NCBI GenBank assembly: GCA_018242045.1
Contig: JAFECR010000022.1
Location: 1-64,000, forward strand
Direction of reading: 5' to 3'
From: Pseudomonadota bacterium
Lineage (GTDB): Bacteria > Pseudomonadota > Gammaproteobacteria > Berkiellales > Berkiellaceae
Length of the DNA: 64,000 bases
Shown here: positions 56,539 to 64,000 of the stretch, one piece after another
Layout: each line of letters opens with the position of its first letter
Position numbering within the stretch: position 1 is the stretch's first letter
The notes under the pieces: generated by a model
Seen by the model: the letters and a program-made list of their open reading frames with translations, nothing else
The model's database searches: none
Told to the model about the DNA's origin: nothing
Position numbers and translations under genes: made by a program

Positions 56539-58739
56539 TGAAGTCTAGCTTTGGAGCATACAAAATGGCTAGGACAATACATTTAGGCATACCATTTATC
56601 AGGCTATTTTGTCTGTTATTTGCATTAATTTCATGCTGTACCAAAGTTTTGGGAGCAGGCCCTGTACTTGAAGATTTAAAAGTTGTTTCTCTCGATGGAG
56701 GGAGTATTCGTTTAAATATAAAAACAAATGTTCCGGTAAAAGCGCCAAAAAGTTTTGTTATTGAAAACCCAGCAAAAATTTGCTTAGACTTTATTGGCGT
56801 AAAAAATGGTTTAACTCATGCAAAATCTCGTACTGATTATAGTGTGGGTGTTGTGAAACGGGTTTCTGTGGTTGAAGGTGAAGGAAAAACCAGAGTCATC
56901 ATTGATTTAAGTAATTCTATTCCATTTGATGTTAAAATGGAAAATAATCAAGCAGTTGTTACCCTCGCACCTGGTATCCCATCAAGGCAAGCGATTACCG
57001 ATCCTTTTAGAGGACAATATTCATCACAAACACCAAATGAAGGTAGCAAATATTGTTTGACCGCTATCGATTTTCGCCGTGGTAATGAAGGAGAGGGCAA
57101 GGTTATCGTTGATTTAAGTAGTGTTCAAATACCAGTTGAGTTACGTGAGGAAGCGGATAAGATCAGAGTTCGTTTTATCAATACACAATTACCTGCACAT
57201 CTTCAACATAAATTGGATGTGACTGATTTTGGTACACCCGTAATATCCATCAATACTATCGGTCAAGGCAAAGACGTGGAAATGGTGATACAAAATCAAG
57301 GTTTCACAGAAAATATTGCCTATCAAGCTGACAAACGTTTTACAGTTGATATCAGACCATTAACAAAAGAAGAAAAAGATCAAATACAAAAAAAGACTTT
57401 CAAATATACAGGCGATCGACTATCGCTCAATTTCCAAGATATTGAAGTAAGAGCTGTTTTGCAATTAATTGCAGATTTTACAGGGCTCAATATTGTAACC
57501 AGCGACTCTGTGACAGGCAATGTCACGCTACGCCTTCACAATGTTCCTTGGGACCAAGCACTGGATATTATCCTGACAACAAAGGGTTTGGCTAAGCGCC
57601 AAGTCGGGAATGTGATGCTGATTGGTCCAAGTGAAGAAATGGCTGCGCGCGAAAAACAAGAATTGCAAAACTCACAACAGGTAGTTGATTTAGCGCCACT
57701 GCATGCAGAGTATATTCAAGTGAATTATGCTAAAGCATCCGATTTGGCAGCACTTTTGAAAACTGAAAAAAATTCTTTGCTGTCTTCAAGAGGTACCGTT
57801 TCTGTTGATGAGCGCACCAATACGCTTTTAGTGCAAGACACAGCAGTGAAACTCGAAGAAATTCGCGCGTTAGTTCAACGTTTAGATATACCGATTAGGC
57901 AAGTGCTGATTGAGTCACGTTTGGTTTTTGCAACTGATAATTTTCAAGAAGTATTAGGGGTCAGTTGGGGCACAGCAGGTAAAGGACGCCCCGGTCGAGA
58001 ACCCATTATTGGTTTTGCTGGGCAAGTTTTAGGGCCAGGTTTAACAGGTTCAAGCACTATAGCCACTGGCATTACCACACCTGCCCAAGTTGTGGTACCA
58101 GATAGGGCAGCTTTCACGACGTTGGGTACGACCACCACGGATGGTACAACCACATCTGTATTTCCGTTAGCAGGTAGTAGCACGACCCAATCAAGTTTTG
58201 GTGTCACATTAGCAAGATTGCCCGGAGGTACGATATTAGATCTTGAAATCCAAGCGTTAGAATCAGAAGGGTTAGGTAAAGTCGTGGCAAGTCCTCGCTT
58301 AGTGACTTCTAATCAACAAATGGCTTATATTGAATCTGGTGAAGAAATACCTTATCAGGAATCCACTTCAAGTGGCGCTGCCTCGATTGCGTTTAAGAAA
58401 GCGGTATTACGATTAGAAGTAACGCCGCAAATAACACCCGATGATCACATCATCATGGACTTAAAAGTTAATCAAGATTCTCGTGGGGTTGTGACTGCCA
58501 ATGTTCCATCCATCAACACCCGCGAGTTGCATACTAAGGTACTGGTCAATAATGGGGATACGGTTGTACTGGGAGGAATTTATCAGCAAACAAAGCAGGT
58601 ACAAGATGATGAAGTGCCATTTTTTGGAAAGTTACCTTTAATTGGATGGATGTTTAGAAGTCATAATGCGCTTGATCAGCGAAGTGAGTTATTAATTTTT
58701 GTGACGCCAAAAATTATTCAAGATGGCATGGCGTCTTAA
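56538..58739 (+). CDS. pilQ: Type IV pilus secretin PilQ
   Basis: 733-aa outer-membrane secretin forming the pilus channel. Signal region about 15-42; two AMIN domains binding peptidoglycan (about 45-135 and 165-260); N0/N1 domains (LSLNFQDIEVRAVLQLIADF about 296-315); secretin core with VASPRLVTSNQQMAYIESGE and VLGGIYQQTKQVQDDEVPFF. A Thr/Gly-rich insert lies at about 515-545 (GTTTTDGTTTSVFPLAGSST). Confidence 0.95.
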   Translation: MKSSFGAYKMARTIHLGIPFIRLFCLLFALISCCTKVLGAGPVLEDLKVVSLDGGSIRLNIKTNVPVKAPKSFVIENPAKICLDFIGVKNGLTHAKSRTDYSVGVVKRVSVVEGEGKTRVIIDLSNSIPFDVKMENNQAVVTLAPGIPSRQAITDPFRGQYSSQTPNEGSKYCLTAIDFRRGNEGEGKVIVDLSSVQIPVELREEADKIRVRFINTQLPAHLQHKLDVTDFGTPVISINTIGQGKDVEMVIQNQGFTENIAYQADKRFTVDIRPLTKEEKDQIQKKTFKYTGDRLSLNFQDIEVRAVLQLIADFTGLNIVTSDSVTGNVTLRLHNVPWDQALDIILTTKGLAKRQVGNVMLIGPSEEMAAREKQELQNSQQVVDLAPLHAEYIQVNYAKASDLAALLKTEKNSLLSSRGTVSVDERTNTLLVQDTAVKLEEIRALVQRLDIPIRQVLIESRLVFATDNFQEVLGVSWGTAGKGRPGREPIIGFAGQVLGPGLTGSSTIATGITTPAQVVVPDRAAFTTLGTTTTDGTTTSVFPLAGSSTTQSSFGVTLARLPGGTILDLEIQALESEGLGKVVASPRLVTSNQQMAYIESGEEIPYQESTSSGAASIAFKKAVLRLEVTPQITPDDHIIMDLKVNQDSRGVVTANVPSINTRELHTKVLVNNGDTVVLGGIYQQTKQVQDDEVPFFGKLPLIGWMFRSHNALDQRSELLIFVTPKIIQDGMAS

Positions 58740-58764
58740 AGATGTCGGACCAAATAGCGTACTT

Positions 58765-58800
58765 ATCCGATAATCGAGCAACCTTTTCCTCGATTCGGAT
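58765..58800 (+). terminator. Hairpin after pilQ
   Basis: ATCCGATAATCGAG pairs with CTCGATTCGGAT around a loop CAACCTTTTC, 26 bp after the pilQ stop. No T tract. It separates the pil operon from aroK, which lies 215 bp on and probably has its own promoter in 58801-58953. Confidence 0.45.
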
Positions 58801-58953
58801 TAACTCCAGATGGTATACTTATGGCCCAGTCAAAGGTAGCATACTGATTACCATAGTATTTGGTAAACTTACTTTCTGATTAATAGTGGTATTTATATTT
58901 AATTCTTAACATTTAATGACAACAAAACTAATTAGGCCAAGTTGATATAAAAT

Positions 58954-59481
58954 ATGAAGCGATCAGTCAACCTATTTTTAATTGGCCCAATGGGGGCTGG
59001 AAAAAGCACAATAGGTAAACAACTGGCAAAAGAATTAAAGCTCGAATTCTTTGATGCGGACCAAGAAATAGAAGCTCGAACAGGGGCTGATATTGCGTGG
59101 ATATTTGATGTTGAAGGAGAGGAAGGATTTAGGAAAAGGGAAGCATCCGTTATCGATGAATTGAGCCAACGTCAGGGTATTGTACTTGCCACAGGAGGTG
59201 GTGCTGTGCTAAATGCGGATAATCGTAATAGATTAGCAGCCCGTGGAACAGTGGTTTACTTGTTTACTACCGTAGCTCAACAAGTGCATCGAACTGCACG
59301 AGATAAACGTCGACCGCTTATCAAGACCGATGTGCCAGAATCTGCATTGTTAGAATTAATGGCATTGCGAGATCCACTTTATCGTGAAATAGCAGATGTT
59401 GTTGTGCCTACTGATGGTCGTACTGTACGTTCAGTGACTTCTGATATTATCAGGCTAATTGAGCGGGATCAATTAGGATAA
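58954..59481 (+). CDS. aroK: Shikimate kinase
   Basis: 175 aa. P-loop [17 protein letters not shown] (about 8-24), substrate-binding [13 protein letters not shown] (about 32-44), [15 protein letters not shown] (Arg58 region), ATGGGAVL (about 79-86), RPLIKTD lid. Phosphorylates shikimate in chorismate synthesis. Translation-linked to aroB, 4 bp on. Confidence 0.95.
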   Translation: MKRSVNLFLIGPMGAGKSTIGKQLAKELKLEFFDADQEIEARTGADIAWIFDVEGEEGFRKREASVIDELSQRQGIVLATGGGAVLNADNRNRLAARGTVVYLFTTVAQQVHRTARDKRRPLIKTDVPESALLELMALRDPLYREIADVVVPTDGRTVRSVTSDIIRLIERDQLG

Positions 59482-59485
59482 ACAG

Positions 59486-60580
59486 GTGGCTTTGCAAGAA
59501 CCATCCTGGGTAGAAGTTCGGGCAAACACATATTCGATTTATGTTGGCCATCATATATTGGCGGATATTAAGCGCTTTGAGCCTTATGTTTCTCATAAAT
59601 CAGTTTTTATCGTAAGTGATCTTAATGTACAACATAATTTAGCGACCCTTAGCAATACTTGTTTGCAAGCTAAAGCAACTCGTGTGAATTCTTTTTTAAT
59701 CTCTTCAGCTGAGCAATACAAAACATTGGATTTAGCAAATAAAATCTGGTCATCTTTGTTATCTCAATATTATTATCGTGATTCTATTATGATTGCTTTG
59801 GGTGGCGGCATGATAGGCGATCTTGCTGGATTTTGTGCTTCTTGCTATATGAGAGGGATGGGTTTTATACAATGTCCCACTACCTTACTTGCCCAAATAG
59901 ATGCTGCCATTGGTGGTAAGACGGCCGTTAATTTTAATCATAATAAGAATATGATAGGGACATTTTACCCGCCGATGCTGGTGCTCAGCGACATTCAAAC
60001 ACTTGAGAGTCTGCCCCAAAGAGAATTTATAGCAGGACTCGCTGAGTTAATTAAGTATGGCATAAGCTTGGATGCAGACTTTTTTGAATGGATAGAAAAC
60101 CATATTGAAAGCTTGTTATTAAGAGAAAAAGCAGCCCTGAGTTATGCCATTGTCAGGGCAAGTCAACTTAAAGTCGAGATAGTTGCACAAGATGAAAAAG
60201 ATCTTTCCCTGCGCAAGGTACTGAATTTTGGTCATACCGTGGCACATGCATTAGAAAGTTTATTAGATTATCAAGGTTTATTGCATGGAGAAGCTGTTGC
60301 GATTGGTATGGTCGTTGCGACTAGAATTTCAGTAATGCATCATCGTCTTGATCGAAACACGTTAGCAAGATTAATAAAATTATTAATTAAAGTTGGATTA
60401 CCAGTTGAAATACCGCAGCAAATAGCAGCTGTAGCGATTTTGAGCAAAATCAAGCATGATAAAAAACATCAGGGCAATAAATTACAATGGGTATTGCTCA
60501 CTGCCATTGGCAAGGCCAAGCTGGATGATGCGATAACTTTTGAACAAATATCTAATGCTTTGACTGAAGAAAAAGTTTGA
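59486..60580 (+). CDS. aroB: 3-dehydroquinate synthase
   Basis: 364 aa, GTG start (AGGATAAACAG upstream). NAD-binding GGGMIGDLAGFCASCYMRG (about 104-122); metal and substrate site ELIKYGISLD (about 188-197), LNFGHTVAHALE (about 245-256) and LHGEAVAIGM. Cyclises DAHP to dehydroquinate. The aroK-aroB-damX order is conserved in gammaproteobacteria. Confidence 0.95.
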   Translation: MALQEPSWVEVRANTYSIYVGHHILADIKRFEPYVSHKSVFIVSDLNVQHNLATLSNTCLQAKATRVNSFLISSAEQYKTLDLANKIWSSLLSQYYYRDSIMIALGGGMIGDLAGFCASCYMRGMGFIQCPTTLLAQIDAAIGGKTAVNFNHNKNMIGTFYPPMLVLSDIQTLESLPQREFIAGLAELIKYGISLDADFFEWIENHIESLLLREKAALSYAIVRASQLKVEIVAQDEKDLSLRKVLNFGHTVAHALESLLDYQGLLHGEAVAIGMVVATRISVMHHRLDRNTLARLIKLLIKVGLPVEIPQQIAAVAILSKIKHDKKHQGNKLQWVLLTAIGKAKLDDAITFEQISNALTEEKV

Positions 60581-60647
60581 GTTGGTCAATTATACTCGAA
60601 AGCGTACTCAAACTAAATTTGATAGCTACTTTAATAGAAGGGTTATT

Positions 60648-62102
60648 ATGAGTAATAAAGCATCAATGATTTATATCAGCTCACTTTGGCAGCAACATGA
60701 ATCTTTGATAACGCATTTATCAAAACATTGTCAGAATATGATATTGGTCGTAGCACCTCAAGCAGGAGGAAAAACAACCTTCCTTGAATATATGCTGACA
60801 AATTCATCTGGTTATAAAAAATCTTTTACGGTGAAGTCTTGCACCAATGTTGAGGACCTACTGAAACAAGTTGCGATACAGTTTGAGCTCACTTGGAATG
60901 CTTCTACATTAAAATCTCAACTTGAGCTTGCACTAGAAACACTGAATGAACAGAATCATCAAGTACAACTTTGGATAGATGAAGCGCATCTTTTGTCTAA
61001 CGAACAATTGCAAGCATTGATGCTGCTGCTTGATTTTGAACAGGAAAGTGGCAAGCAAATGCAGTTAATTTTGCTAGGAGAGCCTTCGCTTGAATTGAGA
61101 CTATTTTCGCCAGAATTTGCTGAATTATCAAGTGGAAAAATTTATACGATTGAACTTGAATCTTGGAGCCAACAAGATATTCAAGCTTTGCTTGAGAAAA
61201 GAGGAATTCGTTTCAATCAAAGTGAAATAACAACGATTTTTGAAAAAAGTAGTGGTGTACCTGGACAGGTTATTAATGAAATCAAAAATCACGCTGGCTT
61301 TGATGATATCATCAAGAAAAAGAGGAATAAAAAAATTAGTAATTTTCGTCCTATTGTATTGGGAATTTTAGCAGGTTTTGCGATTGGTGGGGCTTATTTA
61401 TTATGGAATAATAATATTCAAGAAGAAAACACTTCCATTCCAATAAATGCTGCTCAAATATCTGAAAGTGCTTGGTCAGCAAAAGAAACATCTAAACAAA
61501 CATCTCCTGCGGTGGTGTTTCATTTCGATAACGATGATACTGCTGATGATGTACAAGAGGAGGTACAAGAAAATATAAAAACTTCTCAACCCATAGTAGA
61601 AACTCCTAATGAATCACAAACCTCTTTTCAAGAAGCATCTGGGGAAGAAGTTACAAAGCCTGTGCAACCTCAAGATCTAGAAATGCCCGCCTCAGTGCCA
61701 GCACCAGTGCCAGAACTAGAATCCAAAATAAAAGCACCAGAATCTACGGCAAAAGAGGAATCGACTTTGCAAGTGAAAAAGAATAATGACGTGTCTCATG
61801 CTAACCATGTTGAGGATCAACCCTTATTATTGAAGGATAAGCATCATTATACTTTGCAGTTGTTTGGTACCTATAAAGAATCCACAGTTAAAGAATTTAT
61901 TAAAAAATATTCTCTAACTGAGAAATCTTATACTTTTAAAACCAAGCGCCAAGGAAAAGATTGGTATGTCGTAGTTTACGGGGATTATGGCACTATAAAA
62001 GAGGCTAAAATAGCCGCAAATGATTTAAAAGAAATTCAACAAGCTAAAGTTCAACCTTGGGTGCGTGATTTTGGCAGTGTGCAACAAGATATCCTTGGTT
62101 GA
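60648..62102 (+). CDS. damX: DamX-like protein: ExeA-type ATPase, TM helix, SPOR domain
   Basis: 484 aa. Cytoplasmic AAA-like part with Walker A VVAPQAGGKTTF (about 34-45) and Walker B LWIDEAH (about 110-116); TM helix about 236-255; periplasmic Pro/Glu/Ser-rich linker (about 256-395); SPOR domain at the C-terminus (HYTLQLFGTYKESTVKEF) that binds denuded septal peptidoglycan. Likely division-associated. The ATG at 60648 follows AGAAGGG; the frame is open 22 codons further. Confidence 0.85.
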   Translation: MSNKASMIYISSLWQQHESLITHLSKHCQNMILVVAPQAGGKTTFLEYMLTNSSGYKKSFTVKSCTNVEDLLKQVAIQFELTWNASTLKSQLELALETLNEQNHQVQLWIDEAHLLSNEQLQALMLLLDFEQESGKQMQLILLGEPSLELRLFSPEFAELSSGKIYTIELESWSQQDIQALLEKRGIRFNQSEITTIFEKSSGVPGQVINEIKNHAGFDDIIKKKRNKKISNFRPIVLGILAGFAIGGAYLLWNNNIQEENTSIPINAAQISESAWSAKETSKQTSPAVVFHFDNDDTADDVQEEVQENIKTSQPIVETPNESQTSFQEASGEEVTKPVQPQDLEMPASVPAPVPELESKIKAPESTAKEESTLQVKKNNDVSHANHVEDQPLLLKDKHHYTLQLFGTYKESTVKEFIKKYSLTEKSYTFKTKRQGKDWYVVVYGDYGTIKEAKIAANDLKEIQQAKVQPWVRDFGSVQQDILG

Positions 62103-62112
62103 GATTTCAGCA

Positions 62113-62165
62113 GGGGCGGTTTGTGCACCCGCCCTTACTTCCCCAGATCCAAAGCACATCTGGGG
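62113..62165. repeat. Two hairpins; probable remnant of the palindromic element core (copy 5)
   Basis: GGGCGG/CCGCCC (62114-62134) and CCCCAGAT (62141-62148) with ATCTGGGG (62158-62165). The string CTTACTTCCCCAGAT ... ATCTGGGGATT lines up with the core of copy 1 (CTTACTCACCCCAG ... CTGGGGATT); the terminal arms are missing. Between converging damX and TetR genes it could act as a terminator for both. Confidence 0.55.
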
Positions 62166-62182
62166 ATTGGTTCAAGTAGAAC

Positions 62183-62749
62183 CTAGACGGTTGCTAGCCA
62201 CTCTTGTAACGATTCGCTTTGACGTTCCATATATTGTGGCTCTTTGAAAGTGAGCGTTAATAAGTTCATGCCTTGGATGGCAGATAAATAATAGGTAGCT
62301 AATTGACTAGAGCGATCACCCTTGCCAAGTTCGCGAAATTGAGTTTCTACCCATTTGAGAATGTCTGCCATGAGTTTTGAAGCGGCATTTGAAAGCACGC
62401 CACCTTGTTTGCCAAGTTCTTGGCAAAGACTGCCAATCACACAACCAAAGCGAGCTAAAGTTTCGGATTGAGCATTATTATGTTGTAACAATGCTGTAAG
62501 CCGTTGCTTGATATCTGGGATTTGTTCCCACTGTTGAAATAAATTCCGCCACTCAGTCATACGCCGATGTAACACTGCGTCCATGATGGCTTCTTTTGTC
62601 TTAAAGTAATAATACACGTTGCCTAAAGGGACATCGGCTAATTTAGCGATATCGGCTAAGGTTGTTGTGTGAAAAGTTTGTTCATAAATCAATTTATCGG
62701 CGGCCTCAATCAGTCGCTCCCGTTTATCGTTTCTTCTTGCTCTTGGCAT
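62183..62749 (-). CDS. TetR/AcrR-family regulator
   Basis: 188 aa. N-terminal HTH (RERLIEAADKLIYEQTFHTT, LADIAKLADVPLGNVYYYFK, about 10-55) and an all-helical ligand domain with two Cys-containing turns (GCVIGSLCQELG). Divergent from pagL; an inverted repeat TGTTAATA/TATTAACA lies between them. Ligand and targets unknown; auto-regulation is typical of the family. Confidence 0.88.
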   Translation of the reverse strand: MPRARRNDKRERLIEAADKLIYEQTFHTTTLADIAKLADVPLGNVYYYFKTKEAIMDAVLHRRMTEWRNLFQQWEQIPDIKQRLTALLQHNNAQSETLARFGCVIGSLCQELGKQGGVLSNAASKLMADILKWVETQFRELGKGDRSSQLATYYLSAIQGMNLLTLTFKEPQYMERQSESLQEWLATV

Positions 62750-62784
62750 ATAAGTCTCCCTTTACGTCAAAATCATACAGCCGA

Positions 62785-62826
62785 TGTTAATAATCTAGTT
62801 AAGCGAGAAAGGCTGGAATATTAACA
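62785..62826. promoter_or_regulatory. Inverted repeat between the TetR and pagL genes
   Basis: TGTTAATA (62785-62792) and TATTAACA (62819-62826) are exact complements 26 bp apart. Possible operator half-sites; the spacing is wide for one TetR dimer. Confidence 0.35.
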
Positions 62827-62977
62827 TAAGTTGATTTGCTTGTCATATCCGTTTTAATAAATTTTTTAAAGGGCATATGAGGTGTTCTATGTTAGCAAAA
62901 TTTTTGACAAAAGGTGGAATTCTTCCCCATCAGAGTTAAACTTTAAGAAACCCTTTGATCTTAAGGATGAGAAAAAG

Positions 62978-63550
62978 GTGTTTTTAGTTATTAGAAATAC
63001 TTTTCCATTCGGTGTTTTATTGTTGCTCTTGATAGGTACTGCCAAAGCAGATCTAGGCGTTGCTTTTGGTAGTGGCCAAGGCATTCAAGATATTAAACCT
63101 TATCGCTTGGCCGTATCTTGGGATTTTGGCCCTATTTGGCATGAAGAAGCAATGTGGGGTCTAAATGCAGCATGGGAAAGCAGCGTTGCTATTTGGGATG
63201 GCCCTCAAAGACCCACTTTATCTCCGGACAGAGCAATTAAACTTAATGCCTTTACATCCGGTCCCATGTTTCGTTGGCAACGTCAGCAATCTTTTACCCG
63301 CAACCATATTATCCCTTATACAGAGTTAGGCGTTGGACTTTCATGGTTATCTGAAACAGAAATTCAAGGCAGAGTTTTATCTTTACACTTTCAATTTGAA
63401 GATAAAGTTGGCTTTGGCTTTCGCTTTGGCAAACATCCGCAGTTTGATATTGCTATGCGAGCTTATCATTATTCAAATTGTTCCATTAAGCGGCCCAATA
63501 GCGGGGTTAACCTTGCTATGGCGAGCATTGGCGTCTGGTTCACGAAATAA
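62978..63550 (+). CDS. pagL: Lipid A 3-O-deacylase PagL
   Basis: 190 aa from the GTG at 62978, placed after AAGGATGAG and followed by a signal peptide (FLVIRNTFPFGVLLLLLIG, ending TAKA). The mature part is an eight-strand outer-membrane barrel. The catalytic signature is AYHYSNCSIKRPNSGVNL (about 161-178), with H-x-S-N giving the His/Ser pair. It removes the 3-linked acyl chain of lipid A and so softens TLR4 recognition. The frame is open back to a GTG at 62882, but that start would put 32 residues before the signal peptide. Confidence 0.82.
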   Translation: MFLVIRNTFPFGVLLLLLIGTAKADLGVAFGSGQGIQDIKPYRLAVSWDFGPIWHEEAMWGLNAAWESSVAIWDGPQRPTLSPDRAIKLNAFTSGPMFRWQRQQSFTRNHIIPYTELGVGLSWLSETEIQGRVLSLHFQFEDKVGFGFRFGKHPQFDIAMRAYHYSNCSIKRPNSGVNLAMASIGVWFTK

Positions 63551-63615
63551 ATTTATTTGCAAGCAAGCGGCGTGCTAAAGTACGGTTTTAAACTAAGTTT
63601 TAAATAAGACAATTT

Positions 63616-64000
63616 ATGCAGCCTTACTTTATTGCACCTTCCATCCTATCTGCTGATTTTGCTCGTCTTGGAGAACAAGTTGAAACGGTACTAAAAGCAG
63701 GCGCGGATATTATCCATTTTGATGTAATGGATAATCACTATGTCCCTAATTTGACCATCGGCCCATTGGTTTGTGAAGCGCTTCGTCAATATGGCATCAG
63801 TGCACCGATTGATGTTCATTTAATGGTTCAACCTGTCGATGCCTTAATTGCTTCATTTGTTAAGGCGGGTGCGACTTATATCACTTTTCATCCTGAAGCA
63901 AGTTTGCATATTGATAGAAGTTTGCAATTGATTAAAGAAGGGGGGTGCAAAGCAGGATTAGTATTCAACCCGGCAACACCTTTAACCTTACTTGAGCATG
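63616..64000 (+). CDS. rpe: Ribulose-phosphate 3-epimerase (5' part, cut by window end)
   Basis: 128 codons are visible. Start [20 protein letters not shown]; metal and substrate motifs [17 protein letters not shown] (about 35-51) and [13 protein letters not shown] (about 75-87). Interconverts ribulose-5-P and xylulose-5-P. Runs off the window in frame, no defect seen. Confidence 0.95.
   Translation, partial: MQPYFIAPSILSADFARLGEQVETVLKAGADIIHFDVMDNHYVPNLTIGPLVCEALRQYGISAPIDVHLMVQPVDALIASFVKAGATYITFHPEASLHIDRSLQLIKEGGCKAGLVFNPATPLTLLEH

Overview
The window is AT-rich DNA with short intergenic gaps. It reads as the chromosome of a gammaproteobacterium, most likely a member of the Legionellales (Legionella/Coxiella/Berkiella-like). 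The order rests on several features together: the mrcA / pilMNOPQ / aroK-aroB / damX block, a single large MFS-PlsC-AMP-ligase Aas protein, a CbpA/CbpM pair, a PagL lipid A deacylase, a membrane pyrophosphatase with an amino-acid-burning gene set, and proteins that look like host-directed effectors. This is inference from gene families; no rRNA or other taxonomic marker is present and the species cannot be named.

Layout. 1-7.2 kb is an accessory region: an MFS pump, an unknown protein, a RAYT-type (Y1/HUH) transposase gene flanked by short inverted 11-mers, a GNAT acetyltransferase, a 795-aa unknown acidic protein, and a small lipoprotein behind a hexanucleotide tandem repeat. 7.2-13.3 kb holds two permeases (MFS, EamA), small lipoproteins and membrane proteins, glutamate dehydrogenase and a secreted protein. 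13.5-20.3 kb holds membrane H+-pyrophosphatase, arginase plus ornithine aminotransferase, a rubredoxin-reductase-like flavoprotein and ubiA. 20.6-31.2 kb holds Aas, secreted low-complexity proteins, an ABC exporter, a HATPase plus STAS-like pair, a polysaccharide deacetylase and HtpX.

31.4-39.2 kb is a complete chemotaxis operon, cheY-cheA-cheW-cheB-mcp-cheR-cheD plus an unnamed eighth gene that looks like a remote CheZ-type phosphatase. No flagellar gene is in the window. 39.2-45.2 kb holds a UmuD-like S24 protein, CbpA/CbpM, leucine dehydrogenase, a REC-PAS-GGDEF-EAL protein, and a PnuC-type thiamine transporter under a TPP riboswitch. 45.5-50.9 kb holds secreted and small proteins, L31, malic enzyme, malate dehydrogenase and a TraB/GumN-like protein with ankyrin-like repeats. 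51-62.1 kb is PBP1A divergent from the type IV pilus assembly operon, then aroK, aroB and a DamX/ExeA-SPOR protein. The end carries a TetR regulator, PagL and the 5' part of rpe.

How it fits together: arginase, ornithine aminotransferase, glutamate and leucine dehydrogenases, malic enzyme and MDH suggest growth on amino acids feeding the TCA cycle. PilM-Q and the Che operon together suggest controlled surface motility. PBP1A, DamX, the deacetylase and PagL act on the envelope.

The main non-gene signal is a family of about 130-155 bp palindromic elements (1-99, 20381-20512, 28037-28169, 49441-49595, and a probable core remnant at 62113-62165). Their terminal arms differ between copies but stay complementary within a copy.
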